From positions 47,585,048 through 47,649,047 of the forward strand of contig NC_089850.1 in the NCBI RefSeq assembly GCF_036373705.1: DNA of 64,000 nt, given 5' to 3'. Made by a program: the position numbers and the translations under genes. The DNA is from Amia ocellicauda (lineage: Eukaryota > Chordata > Actinopteri > Amiiformes > Amiidae). Positions 36,301 to 48,700 of the stretch are shown one piece after another (within the stretch, counting starts at the first letter, position 1; each line of letters opens with the position of its first letter). The notes below the pieces were generated by a model, which saw nothing but the letters and a program-made list of their open reading frames with translations, was not told the DNA's origin and ran no database searches.

Positions 36301-39300
36301 ACAGCATTCCTAAGCTCATGAGTGGCCACAGCCTGCAAGAGGAATCTGGGCACTTCCTCGCCTGGGAACTCCACACTCCACAATGACCAACAATCATTCA
36401 GACGAGCACCGAGGAAACGCAGAGATAGATAGAAATGGAGTTCAGAATGTGATACCCTTTTTCAAAAGCATTTTGTTTGGCATCTAAAAAAAAAAAAGAG
36501 AAATTGCACTGCATAATTCAACATCCTTGAAATATAAACATCAAAGGAGGGGAAAGTCTATAAAAATGCTTTAAAAATGAAGGCATTCAACTGCCTGAAA
36601 CACCTAAGACACTACAGGTTATTAAATGAGCTGAATCGTCAAATTTCATTGCTCCCCACAGGCAGATGCAGGCTGATCAAAGATAGAGAATCGAAAGAGG
36701 AGGATTTGAATAGCCATTTTTAATTCTATTACATGGTGTAAATTGATCAAAAACAGTCCAGCCACAGAAGTGAGGGCAGGGACTATTTTCAGCAGAATTC
36801 AACTCTGAATGAAAAGGGGGAGGGGCTACTAATGAAAAGGTCAGATGTCAGAACTCTGTAATCATACTCCATCCTTATACAAATAATGAGAACAAAATAT
36901 CTTCTACTGGGTTGGAATTTCACAGGAGTGGGAATTAGAAGTTCTGAAGACATCTTACTTGCAGTTTCGCTCTGTCCGACCCACAATCAAAAGCTTTTAC
37001 TTAAACAAAGGGACTGAATTAATTTCATACATAGTTCAGGTTATATTGAGGATGCGTTAGCTTTCTGACTGATAAGTGCTATATCTCGTTATATTGTCAC
37101 TGTTAATCTCCTGCCAAAGGGATGTCATTGTGATAAAAGCTTCTTTCAAGGGTAAACATTGTGCTTCTCTGAGCCGAGTGATCACATAATCCTTTTGCCA
37201 AAGATATCCTGTCCTGAAACATTCCAGCAAAGAAAATGAGCCATTAAAAACAAAGTGGCGGCACACAGACGGGACATAATCAGTCTATTGTTGGCAGTGT
37301 GTCAGAAAATATGAATTGGCTAAAATTCAGAAAACATACTAATACAATGTCATTTTTCCTGAATGTGTTCCAGATTAAATACATTAATCTATAAGGGTGG
37401 TTACGAAATGTCTCCAATTTATATTTAGTATAAAAAAACTCTGATGTGTTGACAAACTTTCATGTCGGAGAAATATTTGCCTTAGCATTAGTCATATTAC
37501 AGCTTTCCTCTCTGAACTACATTATTATTATTATTATTAATTTCTTAGCAGACGCCCTTGTCCAGGACAACTTATAAAATATAAGAGCAATACAAAGTGC
37601 AAATAAACAGTGCAATTCAAGGCATAATACATTTTACAAATTCCAATTTACACAAGATATGTATGTATACAAATGTATACAAGATATACAGTAAACAATA
37701 TGAGGTCTTACATCCTAGATTGTAAAAGCTGATAAGTGCAGATAAGATGTTAGGTCACAGTCAAGGGCCAGGGGAAAGTGAGCGTAGGGGAAATAAAAAA
37801 AAACAATGAGTACTAGTAAAGCAAGGCAAGTAATATGACAAAATGTATCAGTGCTATCTTACAGGAGACTAAATGACAAGTACTGTCTGAAAAGATGCCG
37901 CCTGTTGGGAATGGGAGACGGACGGACACAGGAAACCCAGTCCAAGCAGAGTTGCATGATAATTTGAAACGGTTTGCAAAGCTAAATAAGGAAACGGATG
38001 AGAAATCACATCTCCACTCCTGCTCTATAAATGTTAAACGTATGTTGCGTTTCAAGTGTCTACATTGTAATATTTTGTTTGCCAAAGATGGCATCTGTTA
38101 TAGCCGTTTCAAAATCTGCAGTGTCCAATGCATCACTGCAACTGGGTTACAGTTCAGTGTGAAATATGGTGCTTCAAGCAACTTCATTAGTGTGATGTAC
38201 AAATGAAGAGGAGGGCAGAAGCCCCAGTGAGAATATCATTACCATCGATCGGCCAGCATTGTGGCTCTTATAGGGTTTGAGTTTTTTTTTTTTTTAACTA
38301 TAAAACATTTTAAACTGTAGAATGCATTGCTGCCACCATGGATGGATGAATGGATGGCATTGTCAATGTATTTCCCCCTCCCCCACACCATGGGCTGTTG
38401 ACCATTACAGAATAAGAAAACTCATTGACACTTTATGCTATATTGTGAATTTGCTGGATGATCTGTGCAAGGAAAATGTTATTTAGGCTATTCCCCTGTT
38501 TCAAATAAAAACAAGCTACAGACAAGCAGTAAACTTATCATTTAGAATTATGGTAACACTTAACATACAGGGTTATAAATTTCTCTGTTGCTTGGGCCCT
38601 ATACAAGTGGTTTTATTTTTAATACTTTTAGTTTTCTCTTAAAAAAAGTTTTACAAGAAATACATATATTTTGTTTTAGTTTTATATACATATTTATGAA
38701 GAAGAGAGCTGAAGGGAGGTGGAACTGGAAATTAACTGATTTCCAGTTCTGGATCAGGATACCACCTTCTGCTGTGGGTCAAAATGAATCCGAGAGCCCC
38801 TCACTAACCATGATGCGCAAATAAAAATGGAATACAGCTATTTATGAACTAGGATAAGATCTTCTGGATAGCACTGCCATTTCTATGTGAAAACACTTCA
38901 AAATCAGCAGAGAACAGGCTACTGTATGCATTATTTAAAAAGTCAGGACTCCCACAGATCAAATATTCCTTTTTATTCCGATTAATTTGACTCTCACCAC
39001 CAGAAATACTGTAACTCCGCTTTTACGGAATGTGTTCAGTGCAAACACATTCATGGAGTTGGATATTTGGGTTTCGGATCATACAAACCTACTCCACAAA
39101 ACAAGCCAGGATATTATATTAAATCCCACAAACCATATATAACATTAGTAAATCATACCGTGTCTTTCAATGAGCTTTTATCTTTACAGGAGTGTAAAAT
39201 GTGTGTGAGAAAGAACATGTAGGTTATAGATGACAGATCTCTTCATGTGCACACACATTAATACAGCACCACACTAAATATGAACAATTTTTTTGTTTTT

Positions 39301-41304
39301 TGTTTTTTTAATTCTTACCCAATAAAAGTAGTCACAAAGACTGGTGTTATGAAATGAGTTGGAGAGAACACACAATATTGTTGGAATCAGTCTTGCAGTG
39401 GTTTAACATCTGCTTTAATGAAACGGGTTAGAATGTGCTCATGAAACTGTCCACTTTATTACACTGAGTTAAGGAAGTTTAAATTGGGCGGGAGAATGAA
39501 AATGATGAGCACCAAGGAATTAAAATTCAGTTTGCTACGAACAATATTAATAGGCCTACTAATTCCCATAGCAAGTGTAATTTATGTATATGTCAATGTT
39601 GTGCGAGAATAATTTGTTTTTCCAAGTTAGCCATTGTATTTGTTAACAATGGAAGGGTGTTATTAAATTAGTTTTTTCACACTATATATTATTGAAATAT
39701 AAACATTATTTTATTTCAAAGGGTGCATAGCCCATACTTGTGGACTGTGTCTTTTTTCAGTTTAAGATTCTATTGGATTGAGGTCTGGAAATTGTGATGA
39801 CCAATCAAGAAGACTGTTGAGTTAAGTTAATGTTAAATCATAGGTGTGCTTAGATTTGGATAAAAACTGAACAGAAACTTTCCTAGATTATTTTCACTAC
39901 AAATGTATGCCTAGTATTACCCGAATGAGTGTAATGAGTGTGCAGACACTGTGGCAAGAGATCTTGCAGTTTATAATTGAATGAATGATTTTCAGAAAAA
40001 TGCGTAACAGTGAGCGTCTAACGGTTCTATATTTAACACCTGAAAAGGCAAAAAGCTGGTAAGACAAAACAAAAAACAAACAGTCTCCTTACATACTGAA
40101 GAACATCACATATCAAATTACATTAGACAACACAGAACAGTGATATTCAAATTTTAAATAAAGGACATTATTGCTGGCAATCAGAATGAAAGGAAACAAT
40201 GACCAATGCCAAGAGCAGCAGAACGCAGTTCAAAAGTAACACCCAGAGGGTATTTTTAGTCCAGCACTGTACATGTTTTCACATTCACATCTGGCAGCTG
40301 TGAATGTTAATTAAATGCTTTAGACCTGAAAACCTACTCAGACAATTTTCACAAATCTCTACCTTCTCCAGCCCTGCTTCATCACTAGGCCACATGGAGT
40401 CTCATTTATGCAGCAGTTTAGTGCCAAATATGATCCTCAATGTTAAATCAAATGATATTTTTTCCAAATCAAAGCCACCCCTGGAGAAAATGGCATACTG
40501 CTAGAACATACAAACTACAGACGGGAAAGAAAAATATTTCTTCAGATGCTATTCAAAACTTAATATGTAACAGACTGCAGTGTAGCTGCATTTTCTAGAA
40601 ATACATCTACTTATAGCATAAGCTTATATACAAATGTTGTACAGTAGTGTACATTTTTTAAGGGTAAAGAATCAAGTATTGCATCCATTTCTGTATAATA
40701 CATGATCCAGTGGGGCTCATGTATTACTTAAATCATTTACATAGAAATGACTTCTACGCAGTGTTTACATGAATACTGAAAACAATGTTTACCGAAGGTC
40801 CTATACACCTAAATAAGGAGAGCAAACTGTCAGTAGGACTTTCGCACCAGAAACTAAACCTCAACAAAATGCCAGTTTCTCAGCAATCTACCGACATCTT
40901 AAATATTTAATAATGCAAGAAAAAAAAAAAACTGAACTGAAAGTAGATTAATAGCCCCTTTATCTTGTGCATTTCCTCCCCTTGTTGATATTTACGGCTT
41001 TGTCCTGCAGGGAACGTCATACAATAACTCCAATTCCACTCTGGTCTGAGTAAATATGCACATGTTCACATATAAACAAAGGGCACATTGCGGTTAAAAT
41101 AAGACACTGACAGCTTTCTTCAAACCATGAAGGTACTGAAGTTTAAAATATGAACTAGATCAGTGTCCCAACAAGATCAAATTATACATTGAGAATCAAT
41201 TGAAATCAATAGGTTAAAAAATGGATGGTCTTGATTAACAGGAACAATTTTTTTTATTACCGTTCTTGTAGATCCAGGTTTTCAATCAAGCATTAGAAAT
41301 TAAG
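33351..41304. other. Intergenic region between the two convergent genes
   Basis: About 8 kb, AT-rich, with no supported exon. It contains an L2 tail at 37521-37580 and short homopolymer and low-complexity tracts (33826-33843 ttgct-like, 33945-33969 gaaa/A). The 103-codon frame at 37895-38206 has no recognised domain. Confidence 0.5.
37521..37580 (-). repeat. L2-type LINE/SINE 3' tail
   Basis: It carries the same tail as at 105-165: (att)n at 37521-37538, then cttagcagacgcccttgtcc and aggacaacttat. The following bases to about 37700 (agcaatacaaagtgcaaat) may be more of the element's 3' UTR. Confidence 0.75.
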
Positions 41305-41644
41305 AGCTAATTTTATTAATAGATAGGACAAAAAAACATTTAAAAAAAAAAAGAGACCTGTAGTCAAAACCCTTTAAAAAAGGTTTTGGGACTCATTTAA
41401 ACTACCCTTACCAATATCTGATCAAGCCTAGAGAGACACTTTTGATTATATAAAATAAGCTTTTACTTCTAGTATGACTTAAATGCACATTTGAAAGAAA
41501 CCAGAACCCCCAAAGTCCATGTTAATGCAGAAAGGCTTGATGGGGTTGTGCAGTGTATGCCGAGCGATAAGTGATCGCTGTCCAGCTAATCTAAAAAAAG
41601 CTGGAAAACTGCTTTATATAAACCGTGAAAAGGCAATTTCAGCC

Positions 41645-41669
41645 TTTTTTTTTTTTTTTTTTTTTTTTT
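41645..41669. repeat. Poly(T) tract
   Basis: 25 consecutive T bases, downstream of the F-box gene's stop on its strand (poly(A) on the - strand). Confidence 0.95.
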
Positions 41670-42126
41670 AAAGTGGTTTCTGAATACTATATTTAATTTA
41701 TAGGGACAGATGGCTTAGGAATACCAATGAATACTGGAGGAGTAGTACTAGAGTAGTCTTCCCATCAGAGTTCAGTGCATTGATAAACATGGACGGAAGC
41801 GCTGTTATTTCAGCCGTGCGAAAGGTATCCATGTAGTTTCCTTCTGCTATTGCTTTATGGATAATTCATGTATAGGACTTATTCATTCCTTAGTTTTTGT
41901 CAAAGGGTTATCGTTTCATCTAGGATAAGTTGTGCATCAATCTTTATAAAACAGTTATTCTAGACGCACATTTCTAAAGGAAAAGTGGAACAATATCCGT
42001 TGGGAAACTTATGTATCACAGAATATTGTGCAAAAAATACCTGCTGGGGGAGTGAGTTTAATAACCATCTAAAAATGATTATCAAGAGGTCTTTTTGCAG
42101 AGTTGAATGTGATGGTGTTCAAATGG

Positions 42127-42146
42127 AAAAAAAAAAAAAAAAAAAA
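42127..42146. repeat. Poly(A) tract
   Basis: 20 consecutive A bases within the probable 3' UTR of the F-box gene. Confidence 0.9.
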
Positions 42147-42535
42147 CGCACGGCACACATTATAGGGAGCATCCATATGGTTTACTCAATCCAAGACATG
42201 GCCCAAAATCCATGCACAAGGTGTATGGCACAAATAAAATCTAAAATTACAGAAATAAAAGCAGAAATGCATTAATAATTCAAACTGACATGAATGAAGA
42301 ATTAAAAATAATTCGGAGGAATCGCTTCATTTAGGAAATCCCTCAGATATCACTACATTAAAAACACTTAAAGATATATCAATTACATTAGAGCTAAAAT
42401 ACTTAAAAATCTCCTTACAAGACATTAATTATATATCCCTGACTTTCATCACTCCCACTACAGCATCAAAGCCGCTGAAGTAATTAAAAATACAGTAAGA
42501 GCAGCAATCTCCATGCTACAGGGGAAGCGCACGTC

Positions 42536-42720
42536 TCAGTTAACAGATGGCGAGTAAAAACCAGGTGAGACTGAGACCAATACGCAATATCCAAGTCTTG
42601 CTTGAGCACTATGCTGCACAAATCCCTTCACAGCCTCCATGTACAGCTGCTGACCGGAGTGTAAATAAAGCCAGATGATGCGACTCAGGTGGGCAGAGAG
42701 GGAGTCTCCATGAAGGTTGC
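42536..42720 (-). CDS. F-box gene exon 8, terminal
   Basis: The acceptor is CTTTCCTCAG and the phase fits exon 7. It codes [40 protein letters not shown] and a tail to the stop TGA at 42538-42536. The last ~20 residues ([19 protein letters not shown]) look less constrained, so an alternative donor and a further exon cannot be excluded. Confidence 0.75.
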
Positions 42721-45700
42721 CTGAGGAAAGATGGAACGAGCAATGGATATAAATGGCTGAGGCATCGGTCTACTCCAAAAACCAACTGTAAAGTCATTGA
42801 TTCACCATCACCTTTCAGTGTTAAAGAGATTAAATACATGTAAAGGAATAAAGAACAGTTTAGGACTACAAAAGACATTTCCAAAATTCAATTTTTTAGC
42901 TTTCCCTAAATATGACCCCAATGGCAGCATCTTAATAATCCAGTCTTTGACAATAGTAATGAAAGACTACCATGTAAAATACAGATGAGCTTTCTACATT
43001 AGTTGAAAATTGTAATTGGGAGAGTCATCGCATAGAGCGTAACGCGATGAATTGCCGATTAACAGTTGACACAATTTTCCTATAGACTAATTGTTAAGCA
43101 TGATCCTATTTTGAGAGGAACAAAATTAAGTAACCCCTCAGTGCATTTTCTTTTTAAATTATACATAATGCTTTAAAATCTCACACAAGACCTTATCAAT
43201 TGTAACAAATCTCTGCCTAACATGTACAGCCAGTGCTAGATCAAATTTAAACTGCATAAGTAGAAGCCGACTGTCTAGAAGGGAGGTCTGCATCTATTTT
43301 CATTACCATTGTAAATTAGGAGGCAATAAAGATTCATGCTTTCATAAAAACATTAAATTGCATGTTTTTTCACACTTGCAAATGTTTATAAAGCATATGG
43401 TATTGATCCAAGGCATTCAAATATTGGCCTGGTTATCACAACAAAACCATTAACTTTCAGATGATAACTCAAAGTTACTAAAACTCCGCTCCTTCTGTTC
43501 TGGGACTCGCAGACATGAGCCAGCCTTGTACACTCAGCAGTGAGTACATCAGCCAAAGACTGTGTTGGAAATTAGATGAGGCTCCCTGGGGAAGCACTGG
43601 CCTACTACAGAGCTAGGGGGCACCCTTCCCATGACCTCTGTGTGCCATCTCATTTTCAGAACAAGCAGGCTACACACAGGGAGGCAAACCCATTAGGAGA
43701 AGCCTTGAACTATTAAATGTACATGGAGGGATGTAGTGTGGGGATGATCCAAGATTAAAATAAAGATAAATGCCTTTACAGAGATGTACCAGTCATTGAT
43801 CCTGTATGTTTAGCTAGAAAATCTAATAAAAATGTAAATAATGCAATTAAAATGCTAATGAATGACTGGTAAGAATGTTGGCCTTTTGTGGAGACAAAAG
43901 TACACATTTAAAGAGAAGTCAAGTCCTGCTTAAGGAGTGGTCTTGCAAATACAGAATCACCTTTGCAAGGGGAAAACACTGCAGTGGCTGGTTTCACAGA
44001 CCCAGGTTAGCACAGTTATAATTCCTCACCATAAAAATCACTTGTATAATTAGTTATAATAACTATAAATAAGCTAATCCCCATTGAAATAAATTACAAA
44101 TCTTTGCAAGACAGCTTCTTTATATGGAGACCTCAGCTAATTGCGCAGAAAAATCTCAGTATAGTTAGAATCTGAACGCTTACATTATTAACACAAACTG
44201 TTAAAGAATGCCTCTGCATCCTCAATCTCTCCAGACAATTAACTAATGAGCCAAGTTATGAAATTTGCCATAGCATCAAATGTAATTTATGTATAGAAAA
44301 TACAGCATAAATACTAATTCAAATACATTAATGGGAAAATGTCCACATCCTTGAACTGCCCATATCAGATTTGTAACCATTAAAAAAAAAAAGATACTAT
44401 TCCCCCAAGATTAGATGAGATTTCATTTTGCTGGGGAAATGTAATTTCTTTTTGGCTGTCAAAAACAAACACAGGTAGTCACAATTCATCCATCAGATTG
44501 GTCACTGCTCTCCAATATCTCATTAGGCTTTGACAGACATTTGACATGGACTTTCACTGGGTAGCCTCTCAGACTGTAACATCTGACAGCAACAGAAAGT
44601 CCTGAATATTGATATCACTGGAAGGCAGGGGATCACAATATCTGCACTATAAAGTCCCCACCAAATATCACATATTACAGATTGTCTTTTAGTTCCCTCT
44701 TTAGAAGACCCATTTTCAGTATTTCCAGCAAGCGCAAGTAAATCCCCACAAGGTTGCTTTCCCACATAAGTCTATGAAACCCCAGAGATGGGAGAAATTT
44801 AGATGACCCAGCCAACTTCCACACCTAAGAGCAAGAGGCTAAAGCTCAGCTGATCCCTGAAACCAGCATCCCAGGCCCAGTTAGTGCCACCATGCCAAGC
44901 ACGAACCTAGAAAACACCACCATGCGAATATTGAGCCATACAAGCATTTGCATGAAGAGAAAATTCAACATGTGCAATAAATCGTACATTTACAGAATGG
45001 TGTCAAAATAGCACCAGAGTGCATCCATGCAATCACTACTCCTGAATCTACTTCAGGTGCTTTCCCTACATTGTGGAGTAGTGACACTACACCTTCATTC
45101 AGCAGCTAAAGTGACTAAATGATATTAACAATTTGAGATTTGCTCATGTCAACTAGACAAAACTTGACAAGCATTTGTTGATCCAGAGGGTCTGAGAAAA
45201 GCCATGCTGTGGCCTCCAGAATACAGAACAGAAATATTCCCCTAGGTCAGGATCTGCGTGCCCAACATCCCAAAACTAAAAACGCTCTCCACTGCTTCTA
45301 TTAACCATCATAGAAAATCACTTGAGGCTGTGAAATGTTGGCCCAAATTACCTTCAGATATCTTTGTGTCAAACTGCAAAAGCAGGTAGAGATCCTCTGA
45401 CAGCAGGCGTCTGACCCAGGTGTTTTCCTCTTGAAAAATCCAGTCGTGGATCAGCCTCTTTCTGCGCAGAAACACTTTAATGTGCTCCAGGTAGACAGCA
45501 CAGCCAGACACCATGTACAGCCTATCAAAGGCAACACACGGTAAGCAGCTTTAGTTACCAGAGGATTATAGCAGTTACAGTAGCCTTAACAGCTTTTTGG
45601 GCTTTACATTTCTTGATACTGCTTTGGCAGCCTTGGTGGTACAATATTTAAAGATCACTCACTTCACCGACAAAATTGAATACTAAAACAACCTACTTCT

Positions 45701-48700
45701 TATTTTGTAATTTCAAGGAAAGAGATTGGTAATGCCACTTATGTTTTGCATTTGTAAAAAAAGGTGTTGACCACCCCCCAACCTCTACCCAAAAAAATTA
45801 AATCCTCTCCAAGTGTGTTACTGGAGTAAATCTCACTTTGTTCCAAGAACAACTGGGTGGTGGGGTGGATTGATTGGATCAGCCCCAACACACCTAGTCC
45901 TACTTCAATATAAGCATACACTCATAAGTGTAAACCAGAGTCCCCAAAGACGAAGAAGTCACTGTGCTTCCTTTGTTGGACCACAACTGCATTGCTGGTT
46001 ATACCTCCCTGCTTTTTTTTTTTTTTTAAACTTCAAGCTTTCAAGCCAAACCTGCTTCATGCAGAAGTTGACAAAACACTGATACAAAGCAATACTGAAT
46101 CTAGGGATTAATTAGCAAACGCGCTTCAGTTTCAGAATGCTGAGCCCTTGTTCAGTTATTATAAGTCAGCACTGAGTTTTCTTTGCGTTTGAAGATGTCC
46201 TTCATGCATGAAGGACATGAAAAATATTAAAAAGGAGCTATAGATCCACTTGAGTATCTTAAATTGTGGAAAATGCAGGAATAAGGAATAGTTATAAATC
46301 AGATGAACGTTGCAGTGATCATGCAGAAAGCATCCTTGTGTTTTACCAGGTTCTGCTATGAAATGCTCAGTTTTTACTGAATCGCCTCAATGTTTTAATT
46401 ATTAAACTTCAGTATTATAAGAAAACCTCCAAGGTGCTACACAAGAATCGCTGCTGCTCTGCCTACATGATTTAATATTTTGTGTCTGATAAAGGAAAAT
46501 CAGTTAAATGGGAAACCTGAACAAATAAGATTCATACAGGATACAAACATCCTGCACGTTCACTGAATGGAACGTGTGAAAGTTACTGCACCTCGCAATA
46601 ACCAAGAGTGCAAAGCACAGTAGATAAGCAAGGCTTTTTACTGATCACAAGCAATGAAACTGGTTATAGATCATGGCGCTCCCATGACAGTCCCAGAACT
46701 GTTCGATAATGCACAATTACAAACTACCAAGTAGAAAGTAGAATCTAAAAGTCAAAATCTAAAACTGCTCTAAAGTTCTAAAACTGTTAAAATGCAATAA
46801 ATCTGTCCTACAACTGCAAGTAACTACCTACGTCCTTTCTGTAATATTACAGCATTCAATAGGTTTTAAAACTCAATATTAATCTTAATCTTTTTGTAAT
46901 GACAATGTCATGAAACGCTAGTCTTGCTGGAGAGATGGTGCAGCCAGCAATTGAAAAAGTGGAAACTTCAGAGCTGCCATATTGAAGGTGTTTGGATTGT
47001 ACCCGACAACCATCTGAGGGCTGTTTGCAGCACAGCCTCCATTCCTCACCAGGCACTGTGCACTTTCTGGGCTTCACATTCTTTTCTAAGTTCTACCAGT
47101 CTTACCTTCACATTAAAATAAAATATTTTACAGCTATAGCCAACATGTATAGTAGCACTTGACAGAAGAGCTGCCCAAATACAACAACCCCGATAAAACC
47201 GGGAGCGGTTGTGACTTTAGGGGGCCATGGCAAGGCGTGCGGATTGATGAAAACAATCAGAACAAAAGGAACACTATTTGTTGTGCTTTGCAGACAGAAC
47301 TATTTTTAGAAGTTGAAGATGTACATAGGCAAGTAATTGCTTTACAGCTTTAATCAGTTATTACAATAGCATCATGGGACATGAACAGCTTTGAATATGC
47401 ATTTCAGCATGTATGGAGTTGAAAATGTGAACTTATCAGGGGTAAGACATACCTGTAGTAAGGGACAGCATCAATCATTCTCCAGTTGACATAGTTTACC
47501 GCAGTCTCCTCCAGCTTGCACACTCTCGCCATCTGAACTTTGGCAACCTGCCAGAATTGCTTGTGATCGATCACAGAGGTGTGCAGCTCCTTCTTCAGCA
47601 TCCTGTGCACTCCCTCCAGAGTGTCCAGGTATACCTGCCATTGCAGAAAGCAACACTCCTGACCATGCATTCACTTGGGGTCCACAAAGATGTAATTTTA
47701 AGACTAAGCTAATATTCTGAAGTGGCCTTAATGATCAGGGGTTATGACGAGAAGGTACAAGCTGGTTCAAGGTGAAAGAAAGATGTGCTACTCAACTCCC
47801 TCTCCAATTAAGATGCAGAAGAAGCTGCTAAAATCCAGGCACTGCACACTAGGCTAATCAGTTTGGCAAGAATTAGTTTTGCTGCTATAATCAAAGCTCC
47901 TACCATTCTGCAAAAACGCAGTGCACTGACGATGCAGATTTTTCAGCATTTAAACTAAACATTTCATACTAGGCCTGTCACTAATTACTATTTTGGTAAA
48001 ATCGAGTATTCTGTCGATTATTCTGAGGATTAATAGAGTTATGGACATAAAACATTTGCATAAACGCAGCTTTTTAAAAATGCTATTAAAACAAACATTG
48101 TTTTTCAATATAAAAGCAGTGTGTGTGTTAAGCACACATTGGTTAAGAACAGTAAAGCACAACTATTTTGTGTTAATCAAAAAGCTTTTAAAAACAGATG
48201 TGTATTGGTAAAAAGTCAGTTTTAGGAGATGGAAAAATTGGTGGCGCGCTAGAAGTGCTCAAGAAATGAGTGCTTGGAGTCAAATGAGGGATGTTTTGAA
48301 TATTTTACTGCTTCGGAGACTGATAAAACAAAGTATTTATTTGTATTGTAAAACTTAATTGGGCACATTGTGCAGTATTGTAGACAGTTATGACAGCGAT
48401 TTGAGAGGAGGGGGGCAGAAGTTTATGACAAGAACATAAATGCAAGGGGGTAAAAGGTAGATTAATTCCAAAAATAAACAAAATTACAGAATGAAACAAA
48501 TTTGTTCAATGTCACATTTGCTACCCGTGTATAGATTTCAAGGTTTAATTTTTTTTTTTTTTTTTTTTTTTTACAAGCACATGGTATATGTATTATTTTA
48601 CTTGCATGAAACACATTTACGTTCCTGTAAAAGCACTACTCATAATAAACTGTATGCCCAGTGACACTGATCAGCCATTACATTATGACCACTGACGGGT

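Larger units (their letters stand above)
41305..42535 (-). other. Probable 3' untranslated region of the F-box gene
   Basis: Non-coding AT-rich sequence follows the stop on the - strand. Candidate poly(A) signals on that strand are ATTAAA near 41692-41700 and AATAAA near 41312-41317. It holds two homopolymer tracts. The extent is inferred from signals only. Confidence 0.35.

Noticed and set aside
37895..38206. 103-codon ORF with several Cys residues
   Set aside because: The Cys spacing does not form a known finger, no exon context was seen, and it lies in intergenic DNA beside a repeat.
44523..44765. - strand ORF between F-box exons 7 and 8
   Set aside because: Exons 7 and 8 already join in phase. 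The ORF has no matching acceptor/donor pair and no similarity to the protein.
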